From positions 1 through 18,736 of the forward strand of contig JBLMYK010000326.1 of NCBI GenBank assembly GCA_050258235.1: a stretch of DNA of 18,736 nucleotides. The letters are read 5' to 3'. Source of the stretch: JAKOQB01 sp050258235. GTDB taxonomy: Bacteria > Pseudomonadota > Gammaproteobacteria > Burkholderiales > Burkholderiaceae_F. The notes under the pieces are model-generated. The model made no database searches. It saw only the letters and a program-made list of their open reading frames with translations, and was not told the origin of the DNA. Shown here piece after piece: positions 7,585-14,989 of the stretch. Both the position numbers and the translations under genes were made by a program. The first letter of the stretch is position 1. Every line of letters begins with the position of its first letter.

Positions 7585-8508
7585 TTAGAGCTGCGCCAGC
7601 GTCTTCACGTGCGCGGCCACGCTGCGGCCGAGCGCGCTGAGGTTGTAGCCCCCCTCGAGCGAGCTGACGATGCGGCCTGCGCTGTGGCGGCGCGCAAGTT
7701 CCATCAGCCGGCGCGTGATGTAGGCGTAATCCGCTTCCACCAACCCCATCTGGCCGAGGTCGTCCTCGCGGTGCGCGTCGAAGCCGGCGGAGATGAAGAT
7801 CATCTCCGGGGCGAACTCCTGCAGGCGCGGCATCCAGGTCTCGTCGACCACCGTGCGCACCACGTCCCCCTTGGTGCCGGCCGGCAGCGGCACGTTCAGC
7901 ATGTTCGGGGCGACGTTCTCGGTCCCGGTGTATGGATAGAAGGGATGCTGGAAGAAGCTTGCCATCAGCACGCGCTCGTCGCCGGCGAGGATCTCCTCGG
8001 TGCCGTTGCCGTGATGGACGTCGAAATCGATGATCGCCACCCGCTTCAGTCCGTGCTGCTCGATCGCATGCAACGCGCCGATGGCGACGTTGTTGAAGAA
8101 GCAGAAACCCATCGCGCCGGCCGGCCGCGCATGGTGGCCCGGCGGGCGCACCGCACAGAACGCGTTGTCCAGCGCGCCGCCGATCACCTGGTCGGCGGCC
8201 TCGATCACCGCGCCCGCCGAGCGCAGCGCCGCGTCCCAGGTAGCGGGGTTCATCGACGTATCCGGATCGAGCGGGCAATAACCGTGCTTTGGTATCCTCG
8301 ATCGCAATGCTTCGATGTAGTCCCGATCATGCGCGCGCGCGACCTGGTCGATGGTCGCGGCGGGGGCATCGATGTGCTCCAGGTGCATCGCCAGGCCGAT
8401 CGCGATCAGGTGATCCTGGATTGCCGCCAGGCGTTCCGGACTCTCCGGATGCCAGGAGCCCATCTCGTGCGCCGCGCACGCGGCGTGCGTGATGAATCCC
8501 GTATGCAC
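7585..8508 (-). CDS. Histone-deacetylase-superfamily (AcuC / acetylpolyamine amidohydrolase-like) deacetylase
   Basis: The 307 residues cover one complete arginase/deacetylase fold. The His-His dyad is in RPPGHHARPAG (H125, H126). The zinc ligands are D163 and H165 in DFDVHHGNGT and D244 in SAGFDAHRED. The transition-state tyrosine is Y288 in LEGGYNL. All catalytic residues are present, so it should be active. It is probably a cytoplasmic zinc amidohydrolase acting on acetyl- or acyl-lysine, or on acetylpolyamines. The start is GTG at 8508, with AAGGAG at 8519-8524 on the minus strand, 10 bases away. It is the first gene of an operon with an acyl-CoA synthetase, recalling the AcuC-AcsA regulatory pair of Bacillus. 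It is divergent from the MoxR gene across 38 bp. Confidence 0.93.
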   Translation of the reverse strand: MHTGFITHAACAAHEMGSWHPESPERLAAIQDHLIAIGLAMHLEHIDAPAATIDQVARAHDRDYIEALRSRIPKHGYCPLDPDTSMNPATWDAALRSAGAVIEAADQVIGGALDNAFCAVRPPGHHARPAGAMGFCFFNNVAIGALHAIEQHGLKRVAIIDFDVHHGNGTEEILAGDERVLMASFFQHPFYPYTGTENVAPNMLNVPLPAGTKGDVVRTVVDETWMPRLQEFAPEMIFISAGFDAHREDDLGQMGLVEADYAYITRRLMELARRHSAGRIVSSLEGGYNLSALGRSVAAHVKTLAQL

Positions 8509-8546
8509 GACCTTCTGTCTCCTTTGCCCCGTCCGGAACGAGTGTA

Positions 8547-9470
8547 ATGCTGGAACAACTCAGAAAATGCGCAGCCCAGATCTCGGGTGTGATCGTAGGC
8601 AAGGACCTGCAGGTTCGCCAGAGCCTGACCTGCCTGATGGCGGGCGGACACCTGCTGATCGAGGACGCGCCAGGTGTGGGAAAGACCACGCTGGCGCAGG
8701 CGATCGCGATCTCGCTCGGACTGCCGTTCCGCCGCATCCAGTTCACCAGCGATCTGCTTCCTTCCGACGTGATCGGCGTGTCGGTCTATGACCGCAGCAA
8801 CGCCCAGTTCGTTTTTCACCCCGGCCCCATATTCACGGAGGTGCTGCTTGCCGACGAGATCAACCGCGCCAGCCCCAAGACGCAGAGCGCGCTGCTCGAG
8901 GCGATGGAGGAAAGCCAGGTCTCGGTCGATGGGCTTTCGCGCCCCCTGCCGCAGCCGTTCTTCGTGATCGCCACGCAGAACCCGCTGCACCAGGTCGGCA
9001 CCTTCCCGCTGCCCGAGTCGCAGCTCGACCGCTTCCTGATGTGCATCAGCCTCGGCTACCCGGATCGCGCCGCCGAGCGGACACTGCTGTCCGGCGCGGC
9101 GCGCCGCGACATGCTGCGCACGCTGGCCGCGGTGGCGCGACCGTCCGATGTCCTGGCCGCACAGGCCGCGGTGAAGAAGGTCTTCGTGTCCGACGCGCTG
9201 CTCGACTACGTGCAGGCGCTGCTCGCACACAGCCGCTCGTCCGGCAAGTACGCGGAAGGTCTCAGTCCGCGCGCCGGGCTGGCGCTGCTCGCCGCGTCGC
9301 GCGCATGGGCCTGGCTCGACGGCCGCGACCACGTGATCCCCGAGGATGTGCAGAACGTGCTGCCCGCGGTGGCCGGACATCGCCTGCATTTCTCGCAGCG
9401 CGATGGCGGACGCGTGCTGCACGGACGCGAACTGGTCACGCGCCTGGCGCAGGCGGTCCCCGTGCCGTGA
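8547..9470 (+). CDS. MoxR-family AAA+ ATPase
   Basis: A 307-residue AAA_3 ATPase. Walker A is APGVGKTT (41-48), Walker B is LLADE (100-104) followed by NRASPKTQSALLEAMEE, sensor 1 is IATQNP (141-146, N145), and the arginine-finger region is LPESQLDRF (155-163). The C-terminal lid contains LSPRAGLALLAASRAWAW. MoxR proteins are cytoplasmic chaperone-like ATPases that usually work with a neighbouring DUF58/VWA partner. The next gene is such a partner and overlaps this one by four bases. The start codon has only a weak ribosome binding site (GGAACGAG). The promoter must lie in the 38 bp divergent gap or inside the deacetylase gene. Confidence 0.95.
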   Translation: MLEQLRKCAAQISGVIVGKDLQVRQSLTCLMAGGHLLIEDAPGVGKTTLAQAIAISLGLPFRRIQFTSDLLPSDVIGVSVYDRSNAQFVFHPGPIFTEVLLADEINRASPKTQSALLEAMEESQVSVDGLSRPLPQPFFVIATQNPLHQVGTFPLPESQLDRFLMCISLGYPDRAAERTLLSGAARRDMLRTLAAVARPSDVLAAQAAVKKVFVSDALLDYVQALLAHSRSSGKYAEGLSPRAGLALLAASRAWAWLDGRDHVIPEDVQNVLPAVAGHRLHFSQRDGGRVLHGRELVTRLAQAVPVP

Positions 9471-10438
9471 GCTTCACTGCGCATCCGCTGTCGATCCGCA
9501 TCGCCGCCTGGATTGCCGGGCGCGACGGGGTCGAGCACGGCGACGTGCTGCTCGACCGCCGCCGCGTGTACATCATCCCGACCCGCGCCGGCATCGTGTT
9601 CGGCGCGGCGATGCTGGTGCTGCTGATCGGGTCGATCAACTACGCGCTGCAACTGGGCTTCATCCTGACCTTCCTGGTGACCAGCATCGCGCTGGTCGCG
9701 ATGTACCACACGCACCGCAACCTGACGCGCGTGCAGTTGCGCGGCCATCGCGTCGAAAACGTGTTCGCCGGTGATGTCGCGACATTCGAGATCGTCGCCA
9801 GCAATCCGACCGTCGTGCCGCGTCATGCGCTGGGCTTCGCGCTGCTGTCGCCGACGCGCGAGCGGCTGACGTCGGTCGCCGCCGATATTCCCGCCGGCAG
9901 CACGCGCCTGGTGCGTCTCGGGCTGCCGGCCATGGTGCGCGGCCGGCTCGCCTGCCCGCGCATCCGGATCGAAACGCGCTTCCCGTTCGGACTCTGGCAG
10001 GCGTGGGCGTACTACACGCCGCCGCTGACGGCGTTCGTGTTCCCGAAGCCGGAGGATGACGCGCCACCGCTGCCCGCGACTGCAGGCGGCACCGGAGAAG
10101 GAGTCGGTCTGTCTTCGACCGGCGACGATTTCGCCGGCGTGCGCCCGTACCAGCCCGGCGATCCGCAGAAGATGATCGCGTGGCGGCTCGCCGCGCGCTC
10201 GGACGATCTTTCGGTCAAGCTTTTCGATGCGCCGAGCGGCGGCGAACTGATCCTCGACATCGACGAGCTGCCGGCGCGGATGTCCCATGAGGAGAGGCTG
10301 GCACGGCTCGCCCGCTGGGTGCTGGTCGCCGACGCGGCGCGCGTGATGTGCGGTCTGAAGCTGCGCGGACGCACCGTCGAACCCGGTGTCGGCGCAGAGC
10401 ATCGCGAGCGTTGCCTGATCGCGCTGGCGCTCGCGTAA
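9467..10438 (+). CDS. DUF58 domain-containing membrane protein
   Basis: A 323-residue protein starting with GTG at 9467 inside a GTGA overlap with the moxR stop, a sign of translational coupling. Two adjacent hydrophobic segments (about 41-59 and 62-81) anchor it near the N-terminus, and the rest is predicted soluble. The DUF58 signature is STGDDFAGVRPYQPGDPQKM (217-236) followed by IAWRLAARSDDLSVKLFD. DUF58 proteins are standard partners of MoxR ATPases and precede a TgpA-type transglutaminase in many proteobacteria. The open frame extends upstream to 9041, but that part overlaps moxR and is not expected to be coding. The biochemical role of DUF58 is unknown. Confidence 0.93.
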   Translation: MSFTAHPLSIRIAAWIAGRDGVEHGDVLLDRRRVYIIPTRAGIVFGAAMLVLLIGSINYALQLGFILTFLVTSIALVAMYHTHRNLTRVQLRGHRVENVFAGDVATFEIVASNPTVVPRHALGFALLSPTRERLTSVAADIPAGSTRLVRLGLPAMVRGRLACPRIRIETRFPFGLWQAWAYYTPPLTAFVFPKPEDDAPPLPATAGGTGEGVGLSSTGDDFAGVRPYQPGDPQKMIAWRLAARSDDLSVKLFDAPSGGELILDIDELPARMSHEERLARLARWVLVADAARVMCGLKLRGRTVEPGVGAEHRERCLIALALA

Positions 10439-10448
10439 GGGGACGCGC

Positions 10449-12548
10449 GTGCCCGGCCGCTCCAGTCGCCTGACCTCCACCACCTGGGAAGCCCTGCGAC
10501 GCCTCGCGCAGGCGCTGATCCAGCCGCAGATGTCGAGCGCGGCGCGCGAGCGGCGCGATGTGCTGGTGCTGCTGCTGGCAATCGCGCTGGTGGTCTCCCC
10601 GCACTTCGAGCACCTCGCATGGTGGGCGATCGCGACCTTTGCCGCGCTCTGGTCCTGGCGGCTCTGGCTCACCGTTGCCCAGCGGCCGGCGCCGGGGCAT
10701 CTGGCCATGCTGCCGCTGCTGCTCGCGGCCGCCGTGCTCGTCTGGCTCGAGTACCGCACGCTGCTCGGCCGCGACGCCGGCGTCACATTCCTGCTGCTGC
10801 TGATCGCGCTGAAGCTGCTGGAACTGCGCGCGCGGCGCGACATCTTGGTCGTCATCTTCCTGGCGTTCTTCATCCTGCTGACGCAGTTCCTGTTCGACCA
10901 GGGACTGCCGGTCGCGCTGCTGGCATTCGCCGCGGTGGTGCTGCTGTTCTTCGTGCTCGTCAGCGTGAACCTGACCGGCGACGACCTGCCGGCCGCGCAC
11001 AAGCTGCGGCTCGTCGGGATCATCGTGCTGAAGGCGATCCCGCTGACCGCGATGCTGTTCGTTCTGTTTCCACGGATTTCCGAGCCGCTCTGGGGACTGC
11101 CACGCGATGCCTTTTCGGGCACGACCGGCCTGTCCAATTCGATGGCCCCCGGATCGATCAGCCGCCTGCTGCAGTCGGATCAGGTCGCGTTCCGCGTGCG
11201 TTTCGACAAGGCGCCGCCGGCCAAGGACACGCTGTACTGGCGCGGACCGGTGTTCGGTTCGTTCAACGGCCGCGTCTGGGGCCCGCTCTTGCACCGCGTC
11301 GCACCGCCGCCGCTCGCCGCGCAGGCCGACCCCGCGTCGGCGACCGATTACACGGTCACGCTCGAGCCCAACCAACGCGACTGGCTGTTCGCGCTCGACC
11401 TGCCGCTGATCGCGCCGGCGCACGAAGAACTGCATCCGCGCCTGGCGAGCGACGGACAGCTGCTGGCCGGCACGCTGGTCACGCAGCGCGTGCGCTACAC
11501 GCTCCGCTCGTACACGCGCTACGCGATGGGGCTGAACGAAACGGAGTCGTCGCTGCGCGACTGGGTCGCGCTGCCCGGCGGATTCAACCCGCGCACGCTG
11601 CAGTTCGCCGAGGAGCTGCGGCGCCGCACGCCGGGCGCACAGACGCGCGTGGGCGATGCCGACCTGATCCGCGCCGTGCTCGACTTCTTCCGCCGCGGCG
11701 GATTCACCTACACGCTGGCGCCCGCGCTGCTCGGCCGCAACTCGATCGACGAATTCCTGTTCGACACCAAGGAAGGATATTGCGAGCACTACGCAGCGGC
11801 ATTCGTCGTGCTGATGCGCGCGCTCGACATTCCGGCGCGAGTCGTGACCGGATACCAGGGCGGCGAGATCAATCCGGTCGACGGATTCATGACCGTGCGC
11901 CAGTCCGATGCGCATGCCTGGGCCGAAGTGTGGCTGGCGGGTCGCGGCTGGACACGCGTCGATCCGACCGCGGTCGTCGCGCCGATCCGCATCGAGGAAG
12001 GCGCGGCGGAGATCGCGCGGCGCGCCGGGCTCGATCTCGGGCGCGCGGCCTCCGGGCCCGAGGCGCCGGCCTGGCTGCGCTGGATGCGCTCGGCCCGCTT
12101 CCGCTGGGAAGCGCTGCAGAATGCGTGGAACCAGTGGGTGCTGTCGTATTCGCCCGAACGCCAGCGTGCGCTGCTCGAAGGGCTCGGCCTCGAACCGAAC
12201 TGGCGCATGCTCGGCCTGCTGCTCGCCATCGGCCTGGTCGGAATGCTGTCCGTGCTTGCCTATCTCTCGCTGCGCCATCGCGATCCACGCGACCCGCTGG
12301 CACAGCTTTTCGATCGCTTTCGCCAGCGCCTGCTCGATGCGGGCGTTGCAGTCGATTTCAGTCTCGGCCCACGCGCGCTGCAGGACCGGCTGGCGAAGGC
12401 GCTGGCGCCTGAGGCGCGACGCGACGCCGCGGCGATCCTCGCGGCGATCGAGCACTGGCGATACACGCGCGCCAGCGCGTTCGTGCCGCGCACCGAGCTC
12501 CGATCGCTGCGCGCCGCCGTGCGGCGTTTCCGCGCCACGGCCGCCTGA
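10449..12548 (+). CDS. tgpA: TgpA-like transmembrane transglutaminase (DUF3488-transglutaminase core-DUF4129)
   Basis: A 699-residue protein. The N-terminal 190 residues or so hold several membrane segments (DUF3488). A periplasmic region follows, with a transglutaminase-like core whose triad is C445 (KEGYCEHY), H489 (SDAHAWAEVW) and D505 (RVDPTAVV). A late membrane helix (about 590-608, LGLLLAIGLVGMLSVLAYL) and a cytoplasmic DUF4129-like tail end the protein. TgpA is an inner-membrane protein with a periplasmic protease/transglutaminase-like domain, essential in Pseudomonas aeruginosa; its substrate is unknown. The start is GTG at 10449 with AAGGGGA just upstream. The gap after the DUF58 gene is 10 bp and the next gene begins 8 bp after the stop, so these genes form one operon. 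Confidence 0.93.
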   Translation: MPGRSSRLTSTTWEALRRLAQALIQPQMSSAARERRDVLVLLLAIALVVSPHFEHLAWWAIATFAALWSWRLWLTVAQRPAPGHLAMLPLLLAAAVLVWLEYRTLLGRDAGVTFLLLLIALKLLELRARRDILVVIFLAFFILLTQFLFDQGLPVALLAFAAVVLLFFVLVSVNLTGDDLPAAHKLRLVGIIVLKAIPLTAMLFVLFPRISEPLWGLPRDAFSGTTGLSNSMAPGSISRLLQSDQVAFRVRFDKAPPAKDTLYWRGPVFGSFNGRVWGPLLHRVAPPPLAAQADPASATDYTVTLEPNQRDWLFALDLPLIAPAHEELHPRLASDGQLLAGTLVTQRVRYTLRSYTRYAMGLNETESSLRDWVALPGGFNPRTLQFAEELRRRTPGAQTRVGDADLIRAVLDFFRRGGFTYTLAPALLGRNSIDEFLFDTKEGYCEHYAAAFVVLMRALDIPARVVTGYQGGEINPVDGFMTVRQSDAHAWAEVWLAGRGWTRVDPTAVVAPIRIEEGAAEIARRAGLDLGRAASGPEAPAWLRWMRSARFRWEALQNAWNQWVLSYSPERQRALLEGLGLEPNWRMLGLLLAIGLVGMLSVLAYLSLRHRDPRDPLAQLFDRFRQRLLDAGVAVDFSLGPRALQDRLAKALAPEARRDAAAILAAIEHWRYTRASAFVPRTELRSLRAAVRRFRATAA

Positions 12549-12556
12549 GCCGAGCC

Positions 12557-13579
12557 ATGCGACGCCGCGCCCTGCTCCGGTTTGGCCTCGCCGCGCTGGC
12601 GGCGCTGCCGCTGCGCGCGCAGTCGGCTGCGTTCGTCCCCTACCTGAAGCGCGACGACGTGCACGAATTCATCGATGCGCTGAGCGCGCGAGGCGACCTG
12701 TCGCGCCATTGGATCGAGCGCGCTTTTGCGCGCGGCCGCTACCTGCCCGCGGTCGAGCGGCTGATGCAGCCGCCGATCCCGTTCGGGCAGCGCAACTGGC
12801 GCGAGTACCGCGCGCGCTACGTCGAGACGCGCCGCATCGGCGAAGGAGTTCTCTTCTTCGACCGGCACCGCGCCACGCTGCAGCGCGCGGCCGACGAGTA
12901 CGGCGTTCCGGCCGGGATCACTGCCGCGGTCCTCGGTATCGAGACCCACTATGGCCGGATGATCGGCACGTTCCGCACGCTCGACGTCCTGCTGACGCTC
13001 AGCTTCGACTACCTGCGGCGCGCCGACTATTTCCGCGGCGAACTCGAGCAGTTTTTGCTGCTCGCGCGCGAGAACCGGCTCGATCCGCTCGCAGTGCACG
13101 GTTCGTTCGCCGGCGCCATCGGCATTCCGCAGTTCATGCCGAGCTCGATCCGCCGCTGGGCCGTGGATTTCGACGCGAGCGGGCGGATCGACCTCGTGGG
13201 CAGCGTTCCCGACAGCATCGGCTCGGTGGCGAATTTCCTGGCCGGCCATGGCTGGCAGAGAGATGAACCGATCCTCCTCGCCGCCGCTCTGCAGCCCGGT
13301 GCGGTGATCGAATCGTTCGAGCCGCTGGCGGAACCGTTCGGCGGCATCCGTGCGGACGCACCATGGTCGCTGCTCGCCAGCGTCGGAGTCCAGGCCAGCG
13401 CGCCGCTTGCGCCTGACACCCGCGTGCTGCTCGTCGACCTGCCGATCATCGATGCCGACGGCAGCCAGAGTCACGAGTACCGGATCGGCACGCGCAACTT
13501 CGCCGCCCTGCTGAACTACAACCGCAGCTACTTCTACGCCGCGTCGGTCGTCGAGCTCGCCGACGCGATCGCGACGTAA
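12557..13579 (+). CDS. mltB: Lytic murein transglycosylase, MltB family (GH103)
   Basis: The product is 340 residues. A signal sequence at 1-24 (RRRALLRFGLAALAALPLRA, cleavage near AQSA) has no lipobox cysteine, so the protein should be soluble in the periplasm and not a lipoprotein like E. coli MltB. The catalytic glutamate is E129 in AVLGIETHYGR. The conserved GSFAGAIGIPQFMPSS (182-197) and SVANFLAGHGW (223-233) are family hallmarks. The enzyme cleaves the MurNAc-GlcNAc bond to leave 1,6-anhydro-MurNAc ends. The opening RRR could also suit the Tat route, but the motif is poor. It is the last gene of the moxR-DUF58-tgpA-mltB cluster, which fits a joint role in cell-wall or envelope upkeep. 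Confidence 0.93.
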   Translation: MRRRALLRFGLAALAALPLRAQSAAFVPYLKRDDVHEFIDALSARGDLSRHWIERAFARGRYLPAVERLMQPPIPFGQRNWREYRARYVETRRIGEGVLFFDRHRATLQRAADEYGVPAGITAAVLGIETHYGRMIGTFRTLDVLLTLSFDYLRRADYFRGELEQFLLLARENRLDPLAVHGSFAGAIGIPQFMPSSIRRWAVDFDASGRIDLVGSVPDSIGSVANFLAGHGWQRDEPILLAAALQPGAVIESFEPLAEPFGGIRADAPWSLLASVGVQASAPLAPDTRVLLVDLPIIDADGSQSHEYRIGTRNFAALLNYNRSYFYAASVVELADAIAT

Positions 13580-13624
13580 TCATCGAGGCCGCGCCCACGA
13601 CGCGCGCGGCGCAGCCCGGCGTCA

Positions 13625-13641
13625 GCCGCGAGCATCGCGGC
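13625..13641 (+). terminator. Probable intrinsic terminator after mltB
   Basis: GCCGCGA, a GCA loop and TCGCGGC form a perfect 7-bp stem 45 bases after the mltB stop. A TTTT run follows ten bases later. A second GC stem (GCCGCGC at 13588-13594 with GCGCGGC at 13604-13610) lies just upstream. Together they probably separate the envelope operon from the next operon. Confidence 0.5.
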
Positions 13642-13652
13642 GGCGATCCCCT

Positions 13653-13688
13653 TTTCACCCGTACGTGAAATTGCGGGCAGTCAATTTC
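13653..13688. promoter_or_regulatory. Two overlapping AT-rich inverted repeats upstream of the E1 operon
   Basis: TTTCAC-ccgtac-GTGAAA (13653-13670) overlaps GAAATTG-cgggcagt-CAATTTC (13667-13688). Both are perfect dyads, and they are the only AT-rich patch in the 173 bp spacer 13580-13752. They lie 64-100 bases before the ATG at 13753. They look like an operator for a dimeric regulator or mutually exclusive RNA hairpins. No confident -35/-10 pair is seen nearby. Confidence 0.45.
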
Positions 13689-13752
13689 GGCTGTCGTGGC
13701 AGGCGCATCGTGCGCACTGACGCGACTTGCCGCGTGCGATGGAGGGGTTGCT

Positions 13753-14979
13753 ATGGATGGGCAGGAATCGAACGAGGTTCTGCAACAGACGCCGCAAGGC
13801 GATTTGACGACGACTTGGAGCCGGCGCGCGTTCTTCAAGGCCGTGGCCGGCGCGGGAGCAGCGGTCTCACTGGTCCACAGCCACCTCGCCCGGGCCAACG
13901 GCGAGATCGGCTTCTGGGCGAAGGACCTGCCAAACGACAAGCTGGTGCAGATGTACACCGACATCTGCCGCATCCGCTGGCATGAGCGGACCATGGTCGA
14001 CAAGATGCTGACCGACACCAAGTACCGCGGCTACAACCACTTCTACGCGGGCCAGGAAGCGGTCGCTGTCGGCGTGTGCGCCGCGCTGCGCAACAAGGGC
14101 TCGCTCGAAGAGGTCGACTTCGTCTACAGCACGCACCGGCCGACCGGACACGCGATCGCCAAGGGCGTCGACATGAAGAAGATGGCGGCCGAGAACGACT
14201 TTCGTGCCACCGGGCTGAACAAGGGGTATGGCGGCGAGATGCACCTGTCCGACCCGTCGTGCGGCTTCATCGGCGCCGACGGCATGATCGGACCGGGCCA
14301 CGTGATCGCAACCGGCTCGGCATTCGCATTCCGCGCCAAGGGCAGCAAACAGGTCTCGGTGGTGTTCGGCGGCGATGGCACCTATGCAACACCGCATTTC
14401 CACGCGGCCCTGAACAACTCGGCGCTGCTGAAGCTTCCGTTCATCTACGTGCTGGAGAACAACCTGTATCACCAGTACGCGCACTACTCATGGTCGTGCC
14501 CGATGAAGGACATCGCGGCCGCGGCGCAGACCTATGGCATTCCGGGCGTGATTGTCGACGGCCAGGACGTGTTCCAGGTCTACAACGTGGCGAAGGCTGC
14601 GGTGGACCGGGCCCGCGCCGGAGAAGGACCCACGCTGATCGAGGCCAAGACCTATCGCTACTACAACCACTGGGGCGCGCCCGGCGCGAAGCCGGGGCAG
14701 CTCGGCGCGTTCGGCTACGACCCGCTTGCCATCTCGTCGTTCCGGCCCGAGCGCGAAGTCCGCGCATGGATGCAGCGCGATCCAGTCGAGATCTCCCGCA
14801 ACGCGCTCATCAGTTGGGGCGTGATCGATCGCGCCCGTGCCGAGCAGATCGAGGCGGCCGCCAAGCAGGAGGCGATCGATGCCTTCGCCTGGGCCGACCA
14901 GCAACCCTTCTGCAAGCCGGAGGACGGCCTGAAGAACGTTTTTGTCGAGGGCGCGGTGGCTGCGCGCCAGTTCGGTTGA
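13753..14979 (+). CDS. Tat-exported ThDP-dependent dehydrogenase E1 component, alpha subunit
   Basis: A 408-residue E1-alpha of the 2-oxoacid/acetoin dehydrogenase family. The ThDP-Mg site shows GDG (207-209) and ENN (235-237), 28 residues from Asp208 to Asn236, as in family members. Other landmarks are STHRPTGHAIAKG (126-138), LNKGYGGEMHLSD (155-167) and the C-terminal loop TYRYYNHWGAP (300-310). Unusually, residues 23-29 read SRRAFFK, a twin-arginine motif, followed by a weakly hydrophobic stretch and an ARA cleavage site (46-48). About 50 residues therefore precede the enzyme fold, which begins near DLPNDKLVQMY. Tat exports folded, cofactor-loaded proteins, which suits a ThDP enzyme. The start at 13753 has a strong GGAGGGG; an upstream ATG (13696) lacks one. 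The substrate is unknown: pyruvate, acetoin or another 2-oxo compound. Ten base pairs separate it from the beta gene. Confidence 0.88.
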   Translation: MDGQESNEVLQQTPQGDLTTTWSRRAFFKAVAGAGAAVSLVHSHLARANGEIGFWAKDLPNDKLVQMYTDICRIRWHERTMVDKMLTDTKYRGYNHFYAGQEAVAVGVCAALRNKGSLEEVDFVYSTHRPTGHAIAKGVDMKKMAAENDFRATGLNKGYGGEMHLSDPSCGFIGADGMIGPGHVIATGSAFAFRAKGSKQVSVVFGGDGTYATPHFHAALNNSALLKLPFIYVLENNLYHQYAHYSWSCPMKDIAAAAQTYGIPGVIVDGQDVFQVYNVAKAAVDRARAGEGPTLIEAKTYRYYNHWGAPGAKPGQLGAFGYDPLAISSFRPEREVRAWMQRDPVEISRNALISWGVIDRARAEQIEAAAKQEAIDAFAWADQQPFCKPEDGLKNVFVEGAVAARQFG

Positions 14980-14989
14980 GGAGGCGACC

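Noticed and set aside
9206..12455. Overlapping minus-strand frames of 643 and 746 codons opposite the DUF58 and tgpA genes
   Set aside because: Same GC-shadow pattern with Gln/Arg-rich products; the sense genes show intact motifs and coupled starts.
12557..12630. Tat signal on the lytic transglycosylase
   Set aside because: RRRALLRF lacks the S/T-RR-x-F context and the hydrophobic core is strong enough for Sec; ambiguous, so not claimed.
13696..13752. Upstream ATG start for E1-alpha adding 19 residues
   Set aside because: No ribosome binding site precedes 13696, whereas 13753 has GGAGGGG at good spacing; the longer form would also push the Tat motif further from the N-terminus.
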